Assembly: GCA_045661305.1 (NCBI GenBank)
Contig: JAZRFJ010000038.1
Span: 1-19,052 of the forward strand
DNA length: 19,052 nt
Source of the DNA: UMGS1840 sp045661305
Lineage (GTDB): Bacteria > Bacillota > Clostridia > UMGS1840
Direction: 5' to 3'
Positions 6,676 to 14,280 of this stretch are shown here, one piece after another (position 1 is the first letter of the stretch; every line of letters starts with the position of its first letter). The notes under the pieces are model-generated. The model was given only the letters and a program-made list of their open reading frames with translations, was not told the DNA's origin and searched no databases. The position numbers were made by a program, and so were the translations under genes.

Positions 6676-6751
6676 CCGTCTCCCTAGCCAAATGAGACGG
6701 TTATTTTTTAACACTTATTTCGGCTAACCGTTTACGGTTACCCCTGTATCT
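6664..6751 (-). ncRNA. Candidate antisense RNA antitoxin
   Basis: A perfect consensus promoter on the minus strand (6758-6786) should start an RNA near 6751 that ends at the shared terminator, about 85-90 bases. It has no open frame with a ribosome site. It begins with a small hairpin (6725-6740) and overlaps the last 40-odd bases of the toxin-like mRNA, including its final codons and terminator loop. The 5' hairpin strand UAACCGU can also pair with ACGGUUA in the toxin leader (6562-6568). This tail-to-tail design matches RatA of the TxpA system. Boundaries are predicted, not measured. Confidence 0.6.
6671..6709. terminator. Bidirectional terminator shared by toxin mRNA and antisense RNA
   Basis: A perfect 12-bp stem pairs AATAACCGTCTC (6671-6682) with GAGACGGTTATT (6694-6705) around an 11-base loop. 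T runs follow on both strands: 6704-6709 on plus, and the interrupted TTTTGCTTT at 6664-6672 on minus. The loop carries CTAG on both strands, and TTGG on the minus strand. These fit the YUNR U-turn pattern used for loop-loop recognition between antisense RNAs and their targets. It probably also ends transcripts from the recombinase and from apgM. Confidence 0.85.
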
Positions 6752-6757
6752 ATTTTT

Positions 6758-6786
6758 ATTATAGTATCATTTCTTTGTTTTGTCAA
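6758..6786 (-). promoter_or_regulatory. Perfect consensus promoter of the antisense RNA
   Basis: On the minus strand, TTGACA (6781-6786) and TATAAT (6758-6763) are both perfect, with a 17-base spacer. It is stronger by consensus than the opposing toxin promoter, as expected for an antisense antitoxin. It begins 18 bases after the apgM stop codon, with no leftward gene for it to serve before the terminator at 6671-6705. Confidence 0.85.
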
Positions 6787-6803
6787 TACTTTTCTAAAAA
6801 AAT

Positions 6804-8012
6804 CTATTTCCAAAGCTCAAGCTTCAAGAATTTTCCCATAAGCTCATGTCCTTTTTCAACAAAAATACCTGTTTTTAAAGCAGTATCTTCGTTATACAAA
6901 TCGCCATCAACTTCATATGCTGATGAATATGCAAAGAACGGAACAGCCTCTCTTGAATGTGTTCCTGTTGAAATTGGTGTCGGGTGGTCAGGAAGCACAA
7001 GAATTGAAAATTCTTCTCCGCACTCCTCTAAGTATTTACAAACAGGTCCTATTACCTTTTCGTCTATAAGCTCAATCGCAAGCTTTTTATTGTCAGCCTC
7101 AAAACGATGTCCGCACTCATCAGGTGCTTCCATATGAACATAAACAAAATCGTCGCCCTCTTTTAATGCATCTATGCAGGCTTGTGCTTTCCCCTCAAAA
7201 TTCGTATCAATATTTCCCGTTACATTCTCAACATCTATTGAACGCATATCAGTTAATATTCCGATACCTTTTATAAGGTCAACAGCACTTATAACAGAGC
7301 CTTTTACGCCAAATTTTTCATAAAAGCTGTCCATAGTAGGTCTTTTGCCCTCGCCCCATACCCAAATTGAAGATGCAGGCTTTTTACCTTCCTCAATTCT
7401 TTTTTTGTTATATGGGTGGTCTTTCAAAAACTCATAGCTCTTTTTCATAAGAGTAAGTATCTGTTCATCTTTTGGAAGATAGTCCTTGACAGGTTTTTTT
7501 GAAATATCGTGAGGAGGTGTTAATTTCCCGTCAATTATTTTATCTGAAAGAACAAGAAGATGTCTGTAAGAAACACCGGGATAAATCTTTGTTACATCAT
7601 CATTTATAACTTCCATTAAATCTTCTATAATTTTTTTGGAGTCAGCAGTTTTTATTTCACCTGCACTGTAATCCTCCATTGTTAAATCCTCATATTCACC
7701 CTCGCCTGATAAAGTAACGAGATTTGCACGAAATGAAGTTTCATTATCTTTTAATTTAACACCGATACTTGCAGCCTCCAAAGGTGAACGCCCTGTATAA
7801 TAAATATCAGAAGCATATCCCATAACAGAGAGGTTTGCAACATCACTTCCGGGTGATAAATTATCAGGAACAGTTTTAACAGTTCCGATTACCGCTTTTT
7901 TTGAATACTTATCCATATTTGGAGTATATGCTGCCTGAAGCGGAGTTTTTCCACCAAACGCATCTATTTTAAGGTCAGCCATACCGTCACATAAAAATAC
8001 TACATATTTCAT
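6804..8012 (-). CDS. apgM: Cofactor-independent phosphoglycerate mutase, archaeal type
   Basis: The product is 402 residues, typical of the archaeal-type enzyme (aPGAM) rather than the 510-residue bacterial iPGM. It interconverts 3- and 2-phosphoglycerate in glycolysis, using two metal ions in an alkaline-phosphatase-like fold. Visible signatures are CDGMAD (metal ligand D9), SPGSDVANLSVMGY (53-66, phosphorylated serine probably S56), TGRSPLEAAS, HMEAPDECGHRFEADNK and the second metal cluster LPDHPTP. Related proteins have been annotated as homoserine kinases; nothing here supports that over mutase. AGGAGG lies eight bases before ATG 8012. The SGNH hydrolase gene ends only 18 bases upstream, so the two form one operon. 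Confidence 0.9.
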   Translation of the reverse strand: MKYVVFLCDGMADLKIDAFGGKTPLQAAYTPNMDKYSKKAVIGTVKTVPDNLSPGSDVANLSVMGYASDIYYTGRSPLEAASIGVKLKDNETSFRANLVTLSGEGEYEDLTMEDYSAGEIKTADSKKIIEDLMEVINDDVTKIYPGVSYRHLLVLSDKIIDGKLTPPHDISKKPVKDYLPKDEQILTLMKKSYEFLKDHPYNKKRIEEGKKPASSIWVWGEGKRPTMDSFYEKFGVKGSVISAVDLIKGIGILTDMRSIDVENVTGNIDTNFEGKAQACIDALKEGDDFVYVHMEAPDECGHRFEADNKKLAIELIDEKVIGPVCKYLEECGEEFSILVLPDHPTPISTGTHSREAVPFFAYSSAYEVDGDLYNEDTALKTGIFVEKGHELMGKFLKLELWK

Positions 8013-8030
8013 AAATTTCCTCCTTTTTTT

Positions 8031-8666
8031 CTATATTTCAAGAAGCTTTTCTGCTATAACACGAGCCATAATCGCATGCCCTTTATCACTTGGGTGAAGT
8101 CCGTCGGGAACAAGCTCATGATCATTTGGGTCAAGCGGATTTATGTTAAATAAATCTATTACTGCCACATTATGCTTTTTACAAATTTCCAAAATAGCAT
8201 CTGCATAATCCTTCAATGTTTTTGAATCAGGCTCTGACGGTTGTTCCTCATTTAGTCTGTGAAGCGGTGTCATAAAAATTATTTTTTTATTTGTAAAATC
8301 TTTTTTAAGCTTTTTTATAAGCGAATTAACAGCACCGCAAAATGTATAGATATCTTCGCTTTCAATTTCTCCAAAAGGTGCATCGCCGTGACCGTAATCA
8401 TTAGTACCGCCAAATACTACTACTGCATCTGCATTTTTATCCATAATTTCTGCACGGACTTCAAAAGTTAAATCGTGTTTTGTAGAATCTTTTGTAGGAA
8501 CAATCTGCCGTGCGATTCTTGTTCCTGATAGACCATAATTGTAAGCGTGCTTCATATTATAGTTTTCTTTAATTATCTGATGATATATTTTCCCACATGC
8601 TGTTGTTCCATATCCCTCCGTAATACTGTCACCAAGAAAATTTATAACTTTTCCTTTTAATTCCAT
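8031..8666 (-). CDS. SGNH/GDSL-family hydrolase (esterase or lipase type)
   Basis: The product is 211 residues with no signal peptide, so it is probably cytosolic. All four SGNH blocks are visible: GDSITEGYG with nucleophile S14, the YGLSGTRI block with the oxyanion glycine near G48, FGGTNDYG with N89, and DGLHPSDKGH with D188 and H191. The family removes acyl or acetyl groups from varied substrates, such as sugars, lipids or peptides, and the natural substrate cannot be told. The ribosome site is AGGGAGAAG before ATG 8666. It is the first gene of a two-gene operon with apgM and has its own promoter at 8704-8732. Confidence 0.88.
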   Translation of the reverse strand: MELKGKVINFLGDSITEGYGTTACGKIYHQIIKENYNMKHAYNYGLSGTRIARQIVPTKDSTKHDLTFEVRAEIMDKNADAVVVFGGTNDYGHGDAPFGEIESEDIYTFCGAVNSLIKKLKKDFTNKKIIFMTPLHRLNEEQPSEPDSKTLKDYADAILEICKKHNVAVIDLFNINPLDPNDHELVPDGLHPSDKGHAIMARVIAEKLLEI

Positions 8667-8703
8667 AATAACTTCTCCCTGATATTAAAAACTATTCACT
8701 TTT

Positions 8704-8732
8704 ATCATAGCACAAATATTTCCTCATTTCAA
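8704..8732 (-). promoter_or_regulatory. Promoter for the SGNH hydrolase-apgM operon
   Basis: On the minus strand, TTGAAA (8727-8732) and TATGAT (8704-8709) are separated by 17 bases, with TG at the extended -10 position. Each box matches five of six consensus bases. It is divergent from the his promoter; nothing else was recognised between the two (8733-8825). Confidence 0.7.
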
Positions 8733-8835
8733 TACTTTTTAAAAAATTATTACCACAATTTTGCACAATATCTCTCAAATTTTCATAACTATTTTGTAAA
8801 TTTTGCAGAAAATGGAGAAAACTTTAGCACTCTAC

Positions 8836-8864
8836 TTGACTAAAGTGAAAAAGTGTGCTATTAT
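8836..8864 (+). promoter_or_regulatory. his operon promoter with an overlapping dyad
   Basis: TTGACT (8836-8841) and TATTAT (8859-8864), each five of six, are spaced by 17 bases with an extended TG. The predicted leader is only about 38 bases, too short for a T-box or peptide attenuator. The -35 box sits inside an imperfect 13-base dyad, ACTTGACTAAAGT (8834-8846), itself flanked by AGCAC (8826-8830) and GTGCT (8855-8859). Repressor binding here would block RNA polymerase, so an operator is plausible, but the regulator is not identified. Confidence 0.7.
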
Positions 8865-8908
8865 AGTTACTGTAATCAGGCATTTTCAATGAAAGGAACT
8901 AAAAATTT

Positions 8909-9997
8909 ATGAATATTCCCGAAAAAATATTAAAAAATGATGAAAAGTCAATTTTCAAATTAAGAGAGCTTTATGAAAGCTACGGTTATAAGAAATATAA
9001 AATGAAAAAATTTGAAGAATATGAGCTTTATGCACAGAACAAGAATTTTTTACTTAGTGATAATATTATCACATTTAATGATAACGGCGGACGCCTTATG
9101 GCATTAAAGCCTGATGTTACGCTTTCTATTGTAAAAAACGCAAAAGCCAAGAAAGATGAAATAACAAAAGCATATTATAATGAAAATGTGTATCGAATGA
9201 AAGACGGCGAATTCAAAGAGCTTTCACAGCTTGGCGTTGAGTACATAGGAGAAATTGACCTTTATTCGCTTTATGAAGCTGTTATTTTGGCAAAAAACAG
9301 CTTGGATATAATTTCAAAGGACAATGTGCTTGATATTTCACATATGGGAATAATTCTTGGAATAATAGATTCATATACAATTAACTATTCTGTTAAAGAA
9401 AATTTGCTTAAATGCTTGAAAACGAAAAACGAATATGATATTATAAATATATGTTGTACAAATAATCTGCCTGCATCACTTATGGAAAAGCTAACTTCCC
9501 TTATAAAGCTTTACGGAAAAAGCGAAGAGGTATTACCAAAAGTAAGAGAGCTTGCAAGAGGAACAATGGCAGAAGAAAGTGTTAATGAGCTTGAAGAGCT
9601 TTACGGACTTTTAAAGGCTACAAATAAGGAAAATAAAATCCGTCTTGATTTTTCAGTTATAAACGACTTAGGATATTATAACGGAATAGTTTTTCAGGGC
9701 TTTATAAAAGATATACCATTTGCAATTTTATCAGGCGGAAGATATGATAAGCTTGTTTCAAAGTTTGATATTTTAGGCGGTGCAATAGGCTTTGCAATCT
9801 ATATGGATTTGATTGAGCTTTACGGAAAAAGCGATAATGAATTTGATGTTGATGTACTTATAATTTACAAAAATACAGATGTAGCCGCTGTAATAAATGA
9901 AGTATCTGAAAAAAGAAAAGATGGAAAAACAGTTAAGGCTGTAATAAAAGGCTTTGAGAAAAACATACACGCAAAAGAAACAATTTTATTTGATTAA
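8909..9997 (+). CDS. hisZ: ATP phosphoribosyltransferase regulatory subunit HisZ
   Basis: The product is 362 residues. HisZ is a catalytically dead paralogue of histidyl-tRNA synthetase that binds short-form HisG and makes it active and sensitive to histidine. The class II synthetase core is visible: LMALKPDVTLSIVKN (motif 2 region), YYNENVYRMKDGEFKELSQLGVE, and the motif 3-like LSGGRYDKLVSKF. The opening lacks the catalytic features of true HisRS. It is the first gene of the operon, with ribosome site AAAGGA 11 bases before ATG 8909, and hisG follows after 29 bases. The C-terminal part after about residue 300 is lysine-rich and less conserved. Confidence 0.93.
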   Translation: MNIPEKILKNDEKSIFKLRELYESYGYKKYKMKKFEEYELYAQNKNFLLSDNIITFNDNGGRLMALKPDVTLSIVKNAKAKKDEITKAYYNENVYRMKDGEFKELSQLGVEYIGEIDLYSLYEAVILAKNSLDIISKDNVLDISHMGIILGIIDSYTINYSVKENLLKCLKTKNEYDIINICCTNNLPASLMEKLTSLIKLYGKSEEVLPKVRELARGTMAEESVNELEELYGLLKATNKENKIRLDFSVINDLGYYNGIVFQGFIKDIPFAILSGGRYDKLVSKFDILGGAIGFAIYMDLIELYGKSDNEFDVDVLIIYKNTDVAAVINEVSEKRKDGKTVKAVIKGFEKNIHAKETILFD

Positions 9998-10026
9998 TTC
10001 TATTAATTCGATTAGGGGTTTAAATA

Positions 10027-10659
10027 ATGATTAATATAGCATTGCCAAAAGGCAGACTTGGAAAAAAGGTTTACCAGATTTTAGAAAATATCGGTTACGG
10101 TTGTCCTGAAATTTTAGAGGATAACAGAAAGCTCGTTTTTGAAGATGAGAAAAACGGTGTCCGCTACTTCTGGGTGAAACCGTCAGATGTCGGCATTTAT
10201 GTTGAAAGAGGTGCGGCAGATGTCGGAGTAGTTGGAAAGGATATAATTTTGGAGCATAATCCAGATGTTTATGAATTTATTGATATGGGAATCGGAAAAT
10301 GCAAGGTTTGTGTTGCAGGAAAGAAAAACGAGAGAATAAATCCTGAAAAAACACTTCGCATAGCAACAAAATTTGAAAACATTGCAAAAGACTATTACCG
10401 CAAAAAAGGCAGAGAAATTGAGATAATAAAGCTAAACGGCTCAATCGAGCTTGCACCTATTTTAGGGCTTTCCGATGTTATAGTCGACATTGTTGAAACA
10501 GGGACAACCTTAAAAGAAAACAACTTAGAGGTAAAAGAAGAAATAGTTGATATAAGCGCAAGATTTATCATAAATAAATCAAGCTATAAATTTAAAAATA
10601 CACAAATTACTAATATGGCAGATAAAATCAAGAAAAGTATTGAGGAAAATAAGAAATGA
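10027..10659 (+). CDS. hisG: ATP phosphoribosyltransferase catalytic subunit, short form
   Basis: The product is 210 residues. It catalyses the first committed step, condensing ATP with PRPP to phosphoribosyl-ATP. The short length means it lacks the C-terminal histidine-binding domain of long HisG, which is why HisZ is encoded just upstream. Signatures include IALPKGRLGKK (3-13), the ADVGVVGKDII segment (64-74), and the PRPP-binding region LGLSDVIVDIVETGTTLKEN. A weak ribosome site (AGGGG) precedes ATG 10027. The stop codon overlaps the hisD start by four bases (ATGA), indicating translational coupling. Confidence 0.95.
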   Translation: MINIALPKGRLGKKVYQILENIGYGCPEILEDNRKLVFEDEKNGVRYFWVKPSDVGIYVERGAADVGVVGKDIILEHNPDVYEFIDMGIGKCKVCVAGKKNERINPEKTLRIATKFENIAKDYYRKKGREIEIIKLNGSIELAPILGLSDVIVDIVETGTTLKENNLEVKEEIVDISARFIINKSSYKFKNTQITNMADKIKKSIEENKK

Positions 10660-11930
10660 TTAAAATTATAAATTCAGCTTCTCTTACTCCCGAAGAAATA
10701 ATTGACAGAAAAGAAGAGATAAAAACAAATATTGAGGGAATTGTTTCCGACATTATATATAATGTAAGAAAAAACGGTGATGAAGCATTAAAAGAATACA
10801 GTAAAAAATTTGATAATGTAGAGCTTTCTTCCCTTTTGGTATCAAAAGAGGAAATAGACGAGGCATATAATTCTGTTGACAAAGAATTTATTGAAGTTCT
10901 TACACTTGCAAAAGAAAATATCTATACCTACCACGAAAAACAAAAAAGAGACGGCTTTGAAATAAAAAAAGAAAACGGTATTGTTTTAGGGCAGAAAATT
11001 ACTCCTATCGAGCGTGCAGGTGTATATGTTCCTGGCGGAACAGCATCATATCCTTCGACAGTTCTTATGAATGTTATCCCTGCTAAAATTGCAGGTGTTA
11101 AAAATATAACTATGGTTACACCTCCAAAAAAAGACGGAAAAATTAATCCCGTTATTTTAGCTGCGGCAAAAATAGCAGGTGTTGACAATATATATAAGGT
11201 TGGAGGGGCTCAGGCAATAGCCGCACTTGCATACGGAACAGAAAGCATCAAAAAAGTAGATAAAATCGTAGGTCCTGGAAATGCGTTTGTTGCAGAAGCA
11301 AAAAAACAGGTTTTTGGTGCAGTTAATATTGATATGATTGCAGGTCCGAGTGAAATACTTATAATTTCAGATGAAAAAAGCGAAGCTAAGAATGTTGCTG
11401 CTGACCTTTTATCTCAGGCAGAACACGATAAAATGGCAACTGCGATTTTAATAACAACCTCCCCTGATTTCGCAAAAGAAGTATCAAGCGAGCTTGAAAA
11501 ACAAATACCTTTACTTGAAAGAGAAGAAATTGCAAGAGCTTCAATAGATAATAACGGAAAAATTATAATTACAGACACAATAGAAAAAGCAATAGAAATT
11601 TCAAACGAAATCGCACCTGAACATTTAGAGGTTTGTGTTGACGAGCCGTTTTTATATTTAGAGCTTATAAAAAATGCAGGCTCAATATTTTTGGGAAGAT
11701 ACTGTCCTGAAGCTTTGGGGGACTATCTTGCAGGTCCTAACCATACACTCCCAACAAGCGGAACTGCAAAATTCTCAAGTCCTCTTGGTGTTGACGACTT
11801 TATTAAAAAGTCAGCTTATTCTTTCTATACAAAAGAAGCTCTCAAAGAAGTAGCTGATAAAATAAAGTATTTCGCAGACAAAGAAGGTCTTGGGGCACAT
11901 GGAAAATCAGCAGTTATAAGATTTGAATAA
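10656..11930 (+). CDS. hisD: Histidinol dehydrogenase
   Basis: The product is 424 residues. The enzyme oxidises L-histidinol to L-histidine in two NAD-dependent steps and uses zinc. By alignment to the E. coli enzyme, the zinc ligands are Q254, H257, D356 and H415, and the catalytic pair is E322-H323 in APEHLEV. The conserved VGGAQAIAALAYGT and VGPGN segments are intact, as is GPNHTLPTSGTAKFSSPLGV. The start overlaps the hisG stop by four bases. hisC follows after 37 bases. No anomaly was seen. Confidence 0.97.
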   Translation: MIKIINSASLTPEEIIDRKEEIKTNIEGIVSDIIYNVRKNGDEALKEYSKKFDNVELSSLLVSKEEIDEAYNSVDKEFIEVLTLAKENIYTYHEKQKRDGFEIKKENGIVLGQKITPIERAGVYVPGGTASYPSTVLMNVIPAKIAGVKNITMVTPPKKDGKINPVILAAAKIAGVDNIYKVGGAQAIAALAYGTESIKKVDKIVGPGNAFVAEAKKQVFGAVNIDMIAGPSEILIISDEKSEAKNVAADLLSQAEHDKMATAILITTSPDFAKEVSSELEKQIPLLEREEIARASIDNNGKIIITDTIEKAIEISNEIAPEHLEVCVDEPFLYLELIKNAGSIFLGRYCPEALGDYLAGPNHTLPTSGTAKFSSPLGVDDFIKKSAYSFYTKEALKEVADKIKYFADKEGLGAHGKSAVIRFE

Positions 11931-11967
11931 TTTGAATAATAAATTTTGAAAATTACGGAGATAAAAA

Positions 11968-13029
11968 ATGAGCAGATTTTTAAATGAAAATCTAAAAAGC
12001 TTTGAGGCTTATGTTCCAGGTGAACAACCAAAAGATAAAAAATATATAAAGCTTAACACAAACGAGTCGCCCTACCCTCCCTCAAAAGAGGTTATAAATG
12101 TAATAAATGAAGAAACAGTTTCCGATTTAAAGCTTTACTGCGACCCTAAATCGAGTGAACTTAAAAAACAGCTTGCATCACTTTATGATGTAAGTGAAGA
12201 AAATGTTTTTGTTTCAAACGGCTCGGATGAAAGTCTTAACTTTTTCTTTATGGCATTTTGCAGTGATAAAAAGGAAGTTGTTTTTCCCCAAATAAGCTAT
12301 GGATTTTATGAAGTTTTTTGCGAGCTTTACGGAATAAAATACGAAAAAATTCCGCTAAAAAGCGATTTTTCACTTGATATAAATGACTACATAAATATCG
12401 GAAAAAATATAGTTATAGCAAATCCTAATGCTCCGACAGGACTTATGATTTCGGTAGATGATATTGAAAAAATAGTTAAATCAAATCCTGATAACCTTGT
12501 TGTTATAGACGAGGCTTATGTTGATTTTGGCGGAGAGAGTGCAATACCTCTTACAAAAAAATACGATAATCTTCTTGTTGTACAAACATTCTCAAAATCA
12601 CGCTCACTTGCAGGAGCAAGACTCGGATATACTATTTCGTCAAGTGAAATAATTTCCGATATGGAAAAAATCAAATATTCCACAAATCCTTACAATATAA
12701 ACACTCTCACTCAAAAAATGGGTGTAGCAGCAATAAAATCTCAAGATTATTTCGATGAAAACTGCAAAAAGATAATAAAAACAAGAGAATTTTTAAAAGA
12801 TGAGCTAAAAAAACTCGGTTTTTATGTTACAGCTTCAAAAACAAACTTTTTGTTCGCAAAACATGAAAGCTTAAGCGGTGAAGAAATATATCTTAAATTA
12901 AAAGAAAAAGGAATACTCGTAAGACATTTTACAAATGAAAAAATAAAGGACTTTAACAGAATAACAATCGGAAGTGAAAACGAAATAAACAAATTAATCT
13001 TATGTTTAAAGGAGATTGTAAAAGAATGA
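11968..13029 (+). CDS. hisC: Histidinol-phosphate aminotransferase
   Basis: The product is 353 residues. It transfers an amino group from glutamate to imidazole acetol-phosphate, using pyridoxal phosphate. The fold-type I landmarks are present: KLNTNESPYPPS near the start, NPNAPTG (152-158), DEAYVDF (181-187) and the PLP lysine K210 in TFSKSRSLAGARLGY. The ribosome site is GGAG before ATG 11968. The stop codon TGA overlaps the hisB ATG (ATGA). Specificity for histidinol phosphate rather than aromatic keto acids is inferred from its place in the operon. Confidence 0.95.
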   Translation: MSRFLNENLKSFEAYVPGEQPKDKKYIKLNTNESPYPPSKEVINVINEETVSDLKLYCDPKSSELKKQLASLYDVSEENVFVSNGSDESLNFFFMAFCSDKKEVVFPQISYGFYEVFCELYGIKYEKIPLKSDFSLDINDYINIGKNIVIANPNAPTGLMISVDDIEKIVKSNPDNLVVIDEAYVDFGGESAIPLTKKYDNLLVVQTFSKSRSLAGARLGYTISSSEIISDMEKIKYSTNPYNINTLTQKMGVAAIKSQDYFDENCKKIIKTREFLKDELKKLGFYVTASKTNFLFAKHESLSGEEIYLKLKEKGILVRHFTNEKIKDFNRITIGSENEINKLILCLKEIVKE

Positions 13030-13613
13030 GAACTTCAAAAATCGAAAGAAAAACAAATGAAACAAATATTGTGCTTTCACTAAATATTGACGGTATCGGA
13101 AAAAGCGAAATTGATACAGGCTGTGGCTTTTTAGACCATATGCTTACACTTTTTTCCCGTCACAGCGGTTTTGATTTGTGTGTAAAATGTGACGGCGACC
13201 ACTATGTTGACTACCACCACTCTATCGAGGATATTGGAATTGTCTTAGGTAAGGCTTTTTATGACGCTTTGGGTGACATGAAAGGAATAAGAAGATACGA
13301 GGATATTATTCTTCCTATGGACGAGACTCTCATTATGTGTGCAGTTGACATTTCGGGAAGAGAATATTTAGGCTTTGATGCAGAGTTTCCAAGTGAAAAA
13401 ATCGGAACATTTGATACTGAGCTTGTAAAGGAATTTTTGATTGCATTTACAAGAAACGCAAAAATCACTCTCCATATAAAGAAGCTTGCAGGTGAAAACA
13501 GTCACCATATAGCTGAAGGAATTTTTAAAGCTCTTGCAAGAGTTTTGGGGAATGCAACCTCAATAAATGAAAAATATAAGGATATGATTCCATCAACAAA
13601 GGGCGTTATTTAA
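13026..13613 (+). CDS. hisB: Imidazoleglycerol-phosphate dehydratase
   Basis: The product is 195 residues, the standard monofunctional length; no phosphatase domain is fused to it. It dehydrates imidazoleglycerol phosphate to imidazole acetol-phosphate with two manganese ions. Metal-binding motifs are FLDHML, DYHHSIED and the C-terminal SHHIAEGIFKALAR. I chose ATG 13026, which overlaps the hisC stop. The in-frame ATG at 13002 would place the ribosome site AAAGGAG inside the coding region and add eight residues not typical of the family. Confidence 0.96.
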   Translation: MRTSKIERKTNETNIVLSLNIDGIGKSEIDTGCGFLDHMLTLFSRHSGFDLCVKCDGDHYVDYHHSIEDIGIVLGKAFYDALGDMKGIRRYEDIILPMDETLIMCAVDISGREYLGFDAEFPSEKIGTFDTELVKEFLIAFTRNAKITLHIKKLAGENSHHIAEGIFKALARVLGNATSINEKYKDMIPSTKGVI

Positions 13614-13641
13614 TAAATATTTATAACAGAGGTACAAAAAA

Positions 13642-14262
13642 ATGTTGGCAATAATAGATTATGGTGTCGGGAATATATTTTCACTTCAAAGCTCGTTAAA
13701 GGTAATCGGAGCAGATGCAGTTTTGACAGACGATAAAAATATAATTGAAAAAGCAGATAAGATAATACTCCCAGGCGTAGGTGCATTCGGTGATGCAGCA
13801 AAAAAGCTTAAATCAAGCGGAATGTGGGATATTGTAAAGAAAGAAGTTTCGGAGAAAAATAAACCGCTCCTCGGAATTTGCTTAGGTATGCAGATGCTAC
13901 TTCAAAAAAGCTTTGAATACGGTGAACACGAGGGACTTGGCTTTATAAAAGGTGATGTTATAAGTATGGAGGGAATAGTTCCGAAAAATTATAAAATTCC
14001 ACACATCGGCTGGAATAGTCTTAAATTCCCAAAGGACAGAGAAAAAAGCAAAATTTATAAATACATAAACGAATACGACTTTGTTTATTTTGTTCATTCA
14101 TATTTCGGAACAAACTGCGAAAATTCTGTTTCTGCTACAACAAACTACGGTGCTGAGCTTACTGCCTCCGTTGAGTTTGAAAATGTGTACGGAACACAGT
14201 TTCACCCTGAAAAAAGCGGTGAAACAGAACTTAAAATATTAAAAGGTTTTTGTGAACTTTAA
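13642..14262 (+). CDS. hisH: Imidazole glycerol phosphate synthase, glutaminase subunit
   Basis: The product is 206 residues. It is the class I glutamine amidotransferase half of the HisH-HisF complex; it releases ammonia that is channelled to HisF. The nucleophile C80 is in GICLGMQ, and the partner residues H188 and E190 are in TQFHPEKS. The oxyanion PGVGAFGDA loop is intact. The ribosome site GAGG lies upstream of ATG 13642, and 28 bases separate it from hisB. hisA intervenes between hisH and hisF, the common gene order. Confidence 0.96.
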   Translation: MLAIIDYGVGNIFSLQSSLKVIGADAVLTDDKNIIEKADKIILPGVGAFGDAAKKLKSSGMWDIVKKEVSEKNKPLLGICLGMQMLLQKSFEYGEHEGLGFIKGDVISMEGIVPKNYKIPHIGWNSLKFPKDREKSKIYKYINEYDFVYFVHSYFGTNCENSVSATTNYGAELTASVEFENVYGTQFHPEKSGETELKILKGFCEL

Positions 14263-14280
14263 AGTTTTGGAGGCAATAAA

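Larger units (their letters stand above)
6540..6753. repeat. Imperfect inverted repeats bounding the toxin-antitoxin-like module
   Basis: The left arm (6540-6570) carries ATAGATACAGG, 11 other bases, then ACGGTTAGC. The right arm (6723-6753) carries the same two blocks on the minus strand with exactly the same 11-base spacing. Each arm covers the predicted 5' end of one of the two convergent RNAs, so both RNAs would begin with nearly the same sequence. The right arm also contains the palindrome TAACCGT/ACGGTTA (6725-6740), giving the antisense RNA a 5' hairpin. Confidence 0.7.

Noticed and set aside
8866..8908. T-box or histidine leader peptide upstream of hisZ
   Set aside because: The interval from promoter to start codon is about 40 bases, with no T-box core, no run of His codons and no terminator stem.
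13002..13025. Upstream in-frame start for hisB at 13002
   Set aside because: It would include the ribosome site AAAGGAG in the coding region. ATG 13026 gives the standard 195-residue protein and a four-base overlap with hisC.
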